Part shown: piece after piece, positions 55,767 to 63,336 of the stretch | How positions within the stretch are numbered: position 1 is the first letter of the stretch | Layout: each line of letters begins with the position of its first letter | From: Rhodoferax sp. GW822-FHT02A01 | Lineage (GTDB): Bacteria; Pseudomonadota; Gammaproteobacteria; Burkholderiales; Burkholderiaceae_C | Assembly: GCF_038784515.1 (NCBI RefSeq) | Contig: NZ_CP152376.1 | Coordinates: 5,146,001 to 5,210,000, forward strand | Length of the DNA: 64,000 nt | Direction: 5' to 3' | Made by a program: the position numbers and the translations under genes | The notes under the pieces: model-generated | The model's input: only the letters and a program-made list of their open reading frames with translations | What the model was told of the DNA's origin: nothing | Database searches by the model: none

Positions 55767-57097
55767 CCGAAGAACACACCAGCCCGCCGACCGTGCCCGC
55801 CACTGACGCAACGGCCAACCCCATCAACGTGCTGCTGGATGTGGGCACCCTGCCACCCTGGTACCGCCGCGTCTGGGTCTGGTCTCTGGTCGCCGCACTG
55901 GTGCTGGGCGGCGGGCTGTGGTGGTACTTGCACAGCCGTGCACTGGCCAAGGCTGCACCACACTATGTGACTGAGGCCGCCGCACGCGGCAGCCTGACGC
56001 TGACGGTGCTGGCCAACGGCACCATCCAGCCAACCCGCTCCATCAACATCGGCAGTGAACTCTCGGGCACCGTGCTGGAAGTGCGCGTGGACGTGAACGA
56101 CAAGGTCAAGAAAGGCCAGGTCATGGTGGTGCTGGACACCGCCAAACTGAGCGACCAGATCCTGCGCTCCACTGCCACGCTCACCGGCTCCACCGCACGC
56201 GTGGCGCAAGCCGACGCCACCGTCAAGGAAGCGCGTGCTGCACTGGCGCGACTGGAAGAAGTGGCACGCATATCCAATGGCCGCGTGCCTGCGCGCAGCG
56301 AGCTCGACAGCGGCCACGCTACGCTAGACCGCGCCGTGGCCGACGCCGACAGCGCACGCGCCGTGGTAAGCGACTCGCAGGCAGCACTGGCACTGGACCG
56401 CATCAACCTGGCCAAGGCCTCCATCACCGCTCCAGCGGACGGCATCGTGCTGACCCGCACGGTAGACCCTGGCAATGCAGTGGCCGCATCGCTGCAGGCC
56501 GTCACCCTGTTCACCCTGGCAGAAGACCTCACCAAGTTACGTTTATGGGCCTATGTGGACGAGGCCGATGTGGGCGTGGTCAAGACCGGCCAGGAAGCCA
56601 GCTTCACCGTCAGCGCCTACCCGGTGCGCAAGTACCCGGCACGCATCACGCGCGTAGGCTTTGGCTCCACCATCACCGACAACGTGGTGACCTACCTCAC
56701 CTATCTGGACGTGGACAACAAGGACCTGAGCCTGCGCCCCGGCATGACGGCCAGTGCCAGCATCATCGCCACCAGGCGCGATGACGTGCTGCTGGTGCCC
56801 AACACGGCGCTGCGTTTCTCACCCGCCAGTTCCGCTTCCACGCTGGCCGCCGCTGCAGCCAAGGGCGGTGCCTTTGCCAACATGGGTCCGCGCATACCCG
56901 GCGGCAACCGCCATGCTGCGGCCCAAGGTGCCAGCACGGCCAGTGCCAAGGAGGTCTGGGTATTGCAGGGCGGCAAGGCGGTCGCCGTGGCGGTGGTGCC
57001 GGGCATCAGTGACGGCCACTACACCGAGATCACGGGCGGTGACTTGAAGGTGGGGATGCTGGTCATCACCGACCAGAAAAGCGAGGCCGTCAAATGA
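55763..57097 (+). CDS. MacA-like periplasmic adaptor
   Basis: A 444-aa membrane fusion protein. N-terminal cytosolic stretch, TM helix (about 33-55), lipoyl and hairpin regions (LTVLANGTIQPTRSINIGSELSGTVLEVRVDVNDKVKKGQVMVVLD and ITAPADGIVLTRTVDPGNAVA), and beta-barrel domain (LWAYVDEADVGVVKTGQEASF). A Gly/Ala-rich insertion lies near residues 355-390 (MGPRIPGGNRHAAAQ). It pairs with the separate ABC ATPase and permease downstream. A repeat element separates it from them. Confidence 0.9.
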   Translation: MTEEHTSPPTVPATDATANPINVLLDVGTLPPWYRRVWVWSLVAALVLGGGLWWYLHSRALAKAAPHYVTEAAARGSLTLTVLANGTIQPTRSINIGSELSGTVLEVRVDVNDKVKKGQVMVVLDTAKLSDQILRSTATLTGSTARVAQADATVKEARAALARLEEVARISNGRVPARSELDSGHATLDRAVADADSARAVVSDSQAALALDRINLAKASITAPADGIVLTRTVDPGNAVAASLQAVTLFTLAEDLTKLRLWAYVDEADVGVVKTGQEASFTVSAYPVRKYPARITRVGFGSTITDNVVTYLTYLDVDNKDLSLRPGMTASASIIATRRDDVLLVPNTALRFSPASSASTLAAAAAKGGAFANMGPRIPGGNRHAAAQGASTASAKEVWVLQGGKAVAVAVVPGISDGHYTEITGGDLKVGMLVITDQKSEAVK

Positions 57098-57166
57098 GTG
57101 GCTTGGTACAGATACCTGACATGGCGGTTGCCAGAGTCGCGGTCGTTTCCGGGGCGTGTGCGTCCG

Positions 57167-57415
57167 GACTGCGGTCGACGCGGCACTCAGTGCCGTTCGT
57201 GTCCCCCGGCCTGCGGCCTCCTCCTTTACCTCACCGCACAGAGCGCCACGCCGCCCGCAGTCAACCACCATTGTTGGCACGCAAAAGGTATTCAGACGTT
57301 TCGCACAAGTCGTGTTCGCTGCTACTGGCACTGGGGCGGATGGTGCAGCGAAATAAAGGAGGAGGCCGCAGGCCGGGGGACATTCGCGGAACCGTCTGCC
57401 CCAGTGCCAGCGGCA
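57167..57415. repeat. Paired-hairpin element, copy B
   Basis: A 249-bp element in the 376-base gap between the adaptor and ABC ATPase genes. Hairpin 1: arms 57167-57196 and 57233-57262 (24 of 30 pairs, mismatches spread at intervals) with a 36-nt loop. Hairpin 2: arms 57320-57352 and 57383-57415 (about 27 of 33 pairs) with a 30-nt loop. The two loops are reverse complements over about 30 bases and match copy A: TGTCCCCCGG, a GGCC-TGC-GGCC mini-hairpin, then CTCCTCCTTTA. The 57-nt spacer contains ACCATTGTTGGCACGCAAAAGG, similar to copy A. Stem sequences are unrelated to copy A. The rest of the gap ends in AAGGAG, the ribosome binding site of the ATPase. Confidence 0.85.
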
Positions 57416-57473
57416 TACACATAGCTCTGCAGCCGGTTTCATTCAGCAGCAGCGTCAACAAGGAGTCATTCCC

Positions 57474-58226
57474 ATGACCGACCTGCTAATCCAGCTGCGC
57501 CAGGTCACGCGCCGCTACGGCCAGGGTGCGAACGAACTGCTGGCGCTCAAGGGCATTGACCTCGACATCCACGCTGGCGAATTTGTGGCCATCATGGGGC
57601 CCAGCGGATCGGGCAAGTCCACTGCGATGAATGTGCTGGGCTGCCTGGACACACCCACCTCGGGCGAGTACCTGTTCATGGGTGCCCATGTGGAATCGCT
57701 GCAGCGTGACCAGCGCGCACGCCTGCGCCGGCGCTACCTGGGATTTGTGTTCCAGGGCTTCAACCTGCTGGCGCGCACCTCGGCACAAGAGAATGTCGAA
57801 CTTCCCCTGCTCTACCGCGGCGACGATGCCGTCGCGCGCCGCACCAAGGCAGCCAAGGCCCTGGAATCGGTAGGCCTGGGTGGCTGGGAGAAGCACACAC
57901 CGGCTGAGCTCAGTGGCGGCCAGCAGCAGCGTGTGGCCATTGCGCGCGCCATAGCGACCGAGCCTGCCGTGGTACTGGCCGACGAGCCTACCGGCAATCT
58001 GGACACGCAGCGCAGCCACGAGATCATGGGCCTGCTGCTGGCACTCAACCGCGACCAGGGCATTACCGTGCTGATGGTCACGCACGAACCCGACATGGCG
58101 GCCTACGCGCGACGCATGGTGCATTTTCTGGACGGACGCATCGTCAAGGACGAGGCCAATACCCACCCGACCACCGTCATGCCCACCGACTTGGCCACGC
58201 CGTCTGACACAACGAGCACCACCTGA
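57474..58226 (+). CDS. MacB-type ABC transporter ATP-binding subunit
   Basis: A 250-aa ATPase. Walker A is GPSGSGKST, Q-loop FVFQGFNLLARTSAQENVELPL, signature LSGGQQQRVAIARAIA, Walker B VVLADEPTGNLD and switch His in MVTHEPDMA. It corresponds to the LolD/MacB-NBD group; in E. coli MacB this domain is fused to the permease, here it is separate. AAGGAG lies 9 bases upstream. Its stop and the permease start share one base (TGATG). Confidence 0.93.
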   Translation: MTDLLIQLRQVTRRYGQGANELLALKGIDLDIHAGEFVAIMGPSGSGKSTAMNVLGCLDTPTSGEYLFMGAHVESLQRDQRARLRRRYLGFVFQGFNLLARTSAQENVELPLLYRGDDAVARRTKAAKALESVGLGGWEKHTPAELSGGQQQRVAIARAIATEPAVVLADEPTGNLDTQRSHEIMGLLLALNRDQGITVLMVTHEPDMAAYARRMVHFLDGRIVKDEANTHPTTVMPTDLATPSDTTSTT

Positions 58227-59437
58227 TGCTGTTCAACGTCTTCATGCTCGCCCTGCGTTCGGTACAGCGCAATATGCTGCGCTCGTTCCTGACCATTCTG
58301 GGCATCGTCATTGGCGTGTCCGCCGTGATCACCATGGTGACGCTGGGCAATGGTGCGACTGCGTCGGTGGCTGCCAAGATTTCCGGCCTGGGCACGAATC
58401 TGCTGATGGTCTCGCCAGGCCAGCGCCAGGGTGGCAATGGCGGTGGCGGTGTGCCGCAGTTCACCGAGAACGATGCCCTGACCATAGGTGGAGAAATCGG
58501 CGGCGTGCGCGCCATCGCACCGCTGGCGCGTACCTCGGCCACGGTGGTAGCCAACGGGCGCAACTGGGTTACCAGCGTGGTGGGCAGTACCAACGCCTGG
58601 TTTGATACCGGCAACTGGGTGATGGCCAGCGGGCGCATCTTCAGTGACGAAGAACAGCTGAGCGGCTCGGCCGTGTGCATTGTGGGCGAGAGCGTGCGCC
58701 GCGAGATATTCGGTGGTGCCATCGGGCAGACCGGGCTGGGCCAGCTGCTGCGGGTGAAGCAGTTCTCCTGCACCGTGGTGGGCATTCTGGTGGCCAAGGG
58801 CCAGGGCGGCGCGGGCGACCAGGACGACACCGTGGTGCTGCCGCTGCACACCCTGCAGCGCCGCGTCACCGGCAGCCGCAAGGTCAGCATGCTGATGATT
58901 TCCATGGAGGAAGGCAGTGACAGCAAGCCGCTTAAGGCCAGCCTGACCCAGCTGCTGCGCGAGCGGCGCAAGCTGGCCGAGAGCGACGACGACAACTTCA
59001 ACATCTTCGACACCCAGCAACTGGCCGAGACGCTGTCCAGCACCATGGGCGTGCTGACCAATCTGCTCGGCGCGGTGGCTGCCGTCAGCCTGCTGGTGGG
59101 CGGCATAGGCATCATGAACATCATGCTGGTGAGCGTGACCGAGCGCACCCGCGAGATCGGCCTGCGCCTGGCCATAGGCGCGCTGGAGCGCGAGGTGCTG
59201 CTGCAGTTCCTGATCGAGTCGGTGGTGCTGTCGGCACTGGGCGGGATGATCGGCATCCTGATCGCCACCGGTGCTTCCTTTGCGCTGTCGGGCTACATGG
59301 ATGTACCCTACAGCTTCGACATCCAGATCAACATCCTGTCCTTTGTATTTTCCGCAGGCATAGGCGTGCTGTTTGGCTACTTTCCGGCCCGACGGGCTGC
59401 GCGCATGGACCCGATCGAGGCGCTGCGCCACGAATAA
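58226..59437 (+). CDS. MacB-type ABC transporter permease
   Basis: A 403-aa permease with the MacB topology: TM1 (about 12-40, LRSFLTILGIVIGVSAVITMVTLGNGATASV), a large periplasmic MacB-PCD domain (45-270), and three TM helices near the C-terminus (VAAVSLLVGGIGIMNIMLVSVTERTREIGLRLAIGA; GGMIGILIATGASFALSGY; ILSFVFSAGIGVLFGYFPARRAARMDPIEALRHE). With the NodT channel and MacA-like adaptor it forms a tripartite export system for peptides, macrolides or siderophores; the cargo cannot be told. Confidence 0.93.
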   Translation: MLFNVFMLALRSVQRNMLRSFLTILGIVIGVSAVITMVTLGNGATASVAAKISGLGTNLLMVSPGQRQGGNGGGGVPQFTENDALTIGGEIGGVRAIAPLARTSATVVANGRNWVTSVVGSTNAWFDTGNWVMASGRIFSDEEQLSGSAVCIVGESVRREIFGGAIGQTGLGQLLRVKQFSCTVVGILVAKGQGGAGDQDDTVVLPLHTLQRRVTGSRKVSMLMISMEEGSDSKPLKASLTQLLRERRKLAESDDDNFNIFDTQQLAETLSSTMGVLTNLLGAVAAVSLLVGGIGIMNIMLVSVTERTREIGLRLAIGALEREVLLQFLIESVVLSALGGMIGILIATGASFALSGYMDVPYSFDIQINILSFVFSAGIGVLFGYFPARRAARMDPIEALRHE

Positions 59438-59461
59438 CTCTTTACAGAAAGCACCCATCCC

Positions 59462-60277
59462 ATGCTCCATATGAAAGTCGGCTTTGAAATCGAGTTCAAC
59501 TGCCCTGCCCCCACACCCATGCTGCTGGCCCTGCATGTGCACAGCTCGCGTGCGGCCGACCTGTTGCAGCCCGAGCAACTGCACAGCTATCCGCCAGTGC
59601 CCATCCATTACTACCACGACATGTTCGGCAATTACTGCGGCCGCATCGTGGCGCCTGCAGGCCCGCTGGTATTGCACAACGATGCATGGATAGGCGATAG
59701 CGGCCTGCCCGATACTTACGCACCCTGGGCTATGCAACTGCCGGTCGAGCAGTTGCCTGAGGACACGCTGGTGTATCTGCTGGGCAGCCGCTACTGCGAA
59801 ACGGACTTGCTCAGCGAGATGGCCTGGCAGCGCTTTGGCCATGGCCCCATGGGTTGGGAGCGGGTGCAGGCGATCTGCGACTTTGTGCACGGCCATATCG
59901 CGTTCGGCTACGAGCACGCGCGCCGAACCCGCACCGCCTGGGAGGCCTACAACGAGCGCCGCGGCGTATGCCGCGACTATGCCCATTTGGCCATTGCCAT
60001 CTGCCGCTGCATGAACATCCCGGCACGCTACTGCACCGGCTACCTGGGTGACATCCGCATTCCTCCCATCCCCGCGCCCATGGACTTTGCCGGCTGGTTT
60101 GAAGCCTATCTGGGCGACCAGTGGTACACCTTCGATGCGCGCAACAACACGCCGCGCATTGGCCGTGTGTTGATGGCCCGGGGCCGCGATGCCTGCGATG
60201 TGGCACTGGCCACCACCTTTGGTGCCAACACGCTGCAGCGCTTTCAGGTGTGGGCGGATGAAGTGCCCATGCGGTAA
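59462..60277 (+). CDS. Transglutaminase-like cysteine protease family protein
   Basis: A 271-aa protein with a bacterial transglutaminase N-terminal beta domain (about 1-130) and a core domain. The catalytic Cys is in NERRGVCRDYAHLAIAICRCMNIPARYCTGYLGD (about residue 173), the His in WFEAYLGDQWYTFDARN followed by the catalytic Asp. Family members are peptidases or amidases; no signal peptide is seen. It lies 24 bases after the ABC permease and may be cotranscribed. Confidence 0.85.
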   Translation: MLHMKVGFEIEFNCPAPTPMLLALHVHSSRAADLLQPEQLHSYPPVPIHYYHDMFGNYCGRIVAPAGPLVLHNDAWIGDSGLPDTYAPWAMQLPVEQLPEDTLVYLLGSRYCETDLLSEMAWQRFGHGPMGWERVQAICDFVHGHIAFGYEHARRTRTAWEAYNERRGVCRDYAHLAIAICRCMNIPARYCTGYLGDIRIPPIPAPMDFAGWFEAYLGDQWYTFDARNNTPRIGRVLMARGRDACDVALATTFGANTLQRFQVWADEVPMR

Positions 60278-60298
60278 GGGTGCACGCCCGGCCGTGCG

Positions 60299-61186
60299 TC
60301 AGCTCACTTCCTTGAGCACATGCTGCTTGAACGCCAGTGCCAGCGGCGACAGCTTCTTGCTGGCCGGGTGCACGATGTGCCAGGCCGAGGTCAGAGGGAA
60401 GCCCTCGATATCGATGACACGCACACCGTGCTCCTTCTGCAAACCATGCAGCGCGTGGCGGGAGACCAAACCCACGCCCAACCCACCCGCGACAGACTCC
60501 TTGACCGCTTCGTTGCTGCCCAGCTCCAGGCGCACATCGGGGCGGAACTTCTGCTTGCGGAAGAACTGATCACCGGCCATGCGCGTGCCGGAGCCCTTTT
60601 CGCGCAAAATGAAGCGGCGCTCGGCCAGTGCCTGTAAGGGTACCTGCTTGCGTTTGGTCAGCGGGTCGGTGGTGGACGCGATCACCACAATGGGGTTGGG
60701 CATGAACACTTCGTCGCCCAAGTCCATATCCACCGGTGGCATGGACATGATGTAGAGGTCATCCAGGTTCTCGCGCAGGCGTTGCACCACGCCGTCGCGG
60801 TTGAGAATCTGCAGAGACACATCAATCTCCGGATGCCGCGTGCAGAAGCTGCCGATCAGACGCGGCATGAAGTACTTGGCGGTGCTGACCACGGCCACAC
60901 GCAGCTTGCCGCGCGACAGGCCCTTGATCGCATCCACGTTCTGGGCAAACCCGTCCCATGCCTGGGCCACGGCGCGCGCCGTGGTGGCCAGCTCCTTGCC
61001 CACATCGGTGAGGTAGATCTTCTTGCCCACCACCTCGTACAGCGGCAGTCCGACGGATTGCGCCACTTCCTTGAGCTGCATGGAAGCCGTGGGCTGCGTC
61101 ACATGCATGGCCTTGGCAGCCGCGCTGACGCTGCCCGTATCGGCCAATGCCAGGAACAGTCGCAGTTGACGGAAGGTGATATTCAT
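60299..61186 (-). CDS. LysR-family regulator divergent from an SbtA-like transporter
   Basis: A 295-aa LTTR. The N-terminal winged HTH (FRQLRLFLALADTGSVSAAAKAMHVTQPTASMQLKEVAQSVGLPLYEV) and effector domain (about 90-290, from GKLRVAVVSTAKYFMPRLIG) resemble CbbR/CysB-group regulators. It diverges from the SbtA-like gene across 83 bases, the classic LTTR arrangement, so it probably controls that gene in response to a carbon signal. Convergent with the transglutaminase gene (21-base gap). Confidence 0.92.
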   Translation of the reverse strand: MNITFRQLRLFLALADTGSVSAAAKAMHVTQPTASMQLKEVAQSVGLPLYEVVGKKIYLTDVGKELATTARAVAQAWDGFAQNVDAIKGLSRGKLRVAVVSTAKYFMPRLIGSFCTRHPEIDVSLQILNRDGVVQRLRENLDDLYIMSMPPVDMDLGDEVFMPNPIVVIASTTDPLTKRKQVPLQALAERRFILREKGSGTRMAGDQFFRKQKFRPDVRLELGSNEAVKESVAGGLGVGLVSRHALHGLQKEHGVRVIDIEGFPLTSAWHIVHPASKKLSPLALAFKQHVLKEVS

Positions 61187-61207
61187 AGATTTTTATCTAT
61201 TCGTGAT

Positions 61208-61238
61208 GGTGTGAGAATCGATTTTACAAAATAACACC
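61208..61238. promoter_or_regulatory. Candidate LysR-type operator between the divergent pair
   Basis: An inverted GGTGT-N21-ACACC pair encloses a second dyad, ATTTTACAAAAT (61221-61232), in the A/T-rich 83-base gap. The arrangement is compatible with an LTTR site, but the arms are short and the T-N11-A core is not distinctive. Confidence 0.25.
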
Positions 61239-61269
61239 AAATTCCTAGGATGCGGGTCAGGAGTAACCC

Positions 61270-62277
61270 ATGCAAAACATTCTTGATCCCGCCATCCTCT
61301 TCTTCGTGTTTGGCGTACTGGCCGGCACGGTCAAATCCAACCTTGAAATTCCCCCTGCCATCTCGCGCTTCCTCTCCCTGTACCTGCTGATGGCTCTGGG
61401 CCTCAAGGGCGGGTTTGCCCTGTCGCATTCGGGGCTCACGGCCTATGTGGGGCTGAGTCTGGCTGCTGCAGTGGCACTGGCCATCACCATCCCGGTGGTC
61501 GGCTATTGCGTGCTGCGGCGGTTTGTGTCCGACTTTGACGCGGCAGCCGTGGCTGCCACCTATGGCTCAGTCAGCGCGGTGACGTTTGTCACGGCGGTGC
61601 AGAACCTGGAGTCCCAGCACGTGGCATATGGTGGCCACATGGCAGCGGCCATGGCCCTGATGGAGTCGCCGGCCATCATCATGGCGGTCGTCTTTGCCAA
61701 TGCGTTGCGGCGCAAGGCTGCACCCGCAGTGGTTGCGCTGGGTGGCGGCGTTGCGGCCCTGGGCACACAACCGGCCAAGGCGGGCATTCCCCTGGGCAAG
61801 ATCCTGCACGAGTCCTTTACCGACGGCGCGCAATTGCTGCTGCTGGGTGCCATGGCGGTGGGGCTGATCACCGGCGACGCCGGCAAGGCCGCCATGCAGC
61901 CCTTCTCCGGCGACCTGTTCAAGGGCATGCTGTCGTTCTTTTTGCTGGACATGGGTTTGATGGCTGCGCGCAATCTGCCCCAGATTAAAGGCAAGTCCCC
62001 CGCGCTGATCGCCTATGCCGTGCTGGGGCCACTGGTGCACGCCAGTCTGGCACTGGGTCTGGCGTACCTGCTGAACCTGCCGGTGGGTGATGGCACGCTG
62101 CTCATGGTGCTGGCGGCAAGCGCCTCCTATATAGCGGTACCCGCGGTATTGCGCTACGCGCTGCCCGAGGCCAACCCGTCGCTGTACTTCGGTCTGAGTC
62201 TGGGCGTGACGTTTCCGCTGAACATACTGTTCGGCATACCTGTCTACGCAGCGTTGGCGCAGGCTGTGTTGACCTGA
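61270..62277 (+). CDS. SbtA-like sodium-dependent bicarbonate transporter
   Basis: A 335-aa membrane protein (about ten TM helices in two inverted halves) of the SbtA/DUF897 family: ILDPAILFFVFGVLAGTVKSNLEIPPAISRFLSLYLLMALGLKGG at the N-terminus, ATYGSVSAVTFVTA and SPAIIMAVVFANALRR in the first core, and FFLLDMGLMAARNLP and AASASYIAVPAVLRYALPEANPSLYFGLSLGVTFPLN in the second. It imports HCO3- in cyanobacteria. In a heterotroph it may supply bicarbonate for carboxylation. AGGAG lies 7 bases upstream of the ATG. Confidence 0.9.
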   Translation: MQNILDPAILFFVFGVLAGTVKSNLEIPPAISRFLSLYLLMALGLKGGFALSHSGLTAYVGLSLAAAVALAITIPVVGYCVLRRFVSDFDAAAVAATYGSVSAVTFVTAVQNLESQHVAYGGHMAAAMALMESPAIIMAVVFANALRRKAAPAVVALGGGVAALGTQPAKAGIPLGKILHESFTDGAQLLLLGAMAVGLITGDAGKAAMQPFSGDLFKGMLSFFLLDMGLMAARNLPQIKGKSPALIAYAVLGPLVHASLALGLAYLLNLPVGDGTLLMVLAASASYIAVPAVLRYALPEANPSLYFGLSLGVTFPLNILFGIPVYAALAQAVLT

Positions 62278-62280
62278 ACT

Positions 62281-62832
62281 TCAGGGGCTGTGCTGGACCG
62301 ACTTTTCCAGCTTGTTCAGGTCCAGTCCCATGGACGTCAATCTCTGCATCAGGGCAGCGTAGCGCGACGGATCGACCGTCGGCGTGCGGGACAGGATCCA
62401 GAGGTACTCGCGCTTAGGCTCACTGACTGCCACCAGTTCATAGGCGGCGTCCAGGTCGACCACCCAGTAGTCGCCCCACACAAAGGGCAGCAGCGAAAGC
62501 CATGCAGGTGCAAACCGCACCTGCAACTTGGCCGATGTGTTGCCGCCCACCTGGCGCGCCACGCCCAGAGCTTGCTCCATCTCGCCATTTTCCAGACGGC
62601 ATTGGTTCAGAACGCGCAGACCGCCTTCAGGCAGCAGGCTGTATTCGGCCGAGGTGTCGGACACGCACTTCTTCTGAAACCGGTTGGGAAATTTGGCAAT
62701 CTCATACCAGCGCCCGAGGTAGCGGGAAACATCCAGGGCGGGTATGGATTGCAGAGGCGCATTCGCCTGCGCCCAGGCGTGGGCGCTGACCAGGATGAAG
62801 GCAACGGCGGTGAAAGTTCTCAGCAACTTCAT
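62281..62832 (-). CDS. Lipocalin-family protein (Blc-like)
   Basis: A 183-aa exported protein with a signal peptide (ending SAHAWAQ). The lipocalin motif 1 is YLGRWYEIAKFPNRFQKKC (about 38-56); YWVVDLDAAYELVAVSEPKREYLWILSRTPTVDPSRYAAL covers the later strands. No lipobox Cys, so it would be periplasmic rather than outer-membrane anchored as E. coli Blc. The start at 62832 has GGAGAG 5 bases upstream. It binds lipids or hydrophobic stress products by analogy. Confidence 0.9.
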   Translation of the reverse strand: MKLLRTFTAVAFILVSAHAWAQANAPLQSIPALDVSRYLGRWYEIAKFPNRFQKKCVSDTSAEYSLLPEGGLRVLNQCRLENGEMEQALGVARQVGGNTSAKLQVRFAPAWLSLLPFVWGDYWVVDLDAAYELVAVSEPKREYLWILSRTPTVDPSRYAALMQRLTSMGLDLNKLEKSVQHSP

Positions 62833-62954
62833 GGCGACTCTCCAAGTGCAAGTGTGGCATGGGCAGTCCGCGTCGATAAGGCCTGGGTTTCCACCCCTGT
62901 TCCGGCTTTCGCGGCCATCGATGCAAATCAAAATCGTCTCAACGAGGAGATGTC

Positions 62955-63332
62955 ATGCAATTGCAGTACGAGCTTAAAAAAGGAAACTACCACCTGTACG
63001 ACCTGAGCACACCGGCCAGCAAGGTCACCGGTGAGCATAAGCTGCGCCTGATGACCGATACGGTGGCCATTGCGTTTGACCGCAGCACCGGCACGCTGCA
63101 TGAGCATGGCAGCCCGCAACGCATCCACTCCTGGGCCACCAACACGCGCAGGCGGCTGCGCGCTGCCGGCGCCTGGGATAGTGCCGAAGACTTGGTGGTG
63201 GTCTCCGGCCCGCTGCCCGTGGACGAGATCAACAAATGCCTGGCCATCAAGGGCTACTGCCGCAACATGTTCAACCGCCTGTCCACCCTGCCGCATGGCA
63301 AGCTGATCGCGCGGGCGCGACCAGCCCAATAA
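62955..63332 (+). CDS. Small soluble protein of unknown function
   Basis: A 125-aa protein that I do not recognise. It is basic (many Arg and Lys) and ends GKLIARARPAQ. A conserved-looking stretch KCLAIKGYCRNMFNRLSTLPHG holds two Cys. AGGAG lies 6 bases before the ATG, so expression is likely. It stands alone between lipocalin (divergent) and an OmpA-family gene (convergent, 4 bases away). Confidence 0.7.
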   Translation: MQLQYELKKGNYHLYDLSTPASKVTGEHKLRLMTDTVAIAFDRSTGTLHEHGSPQRIHSWATNTRRRLRAAGAWDSAEDLVVVSGPLPVDEINKCLAIKGYCRNMFNRLSTLPHGKLIARARPAQ

Positions 63333-63336
63333 CAAC

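Noticed and set aside
57094..57477. 127-codon open frame crossing element copy B
   Set aside because: The frame is just the hairpin sequence read through; no conserved protein, and stems and loops explain the sequence.
58103..59986. 627-codon open frame on the - strand opposite the MacB permease
   Set aside because: Shadow of the ABC permease and transglutaminase genes, rich in His and Gln as expected for antisense GC-rich codons.
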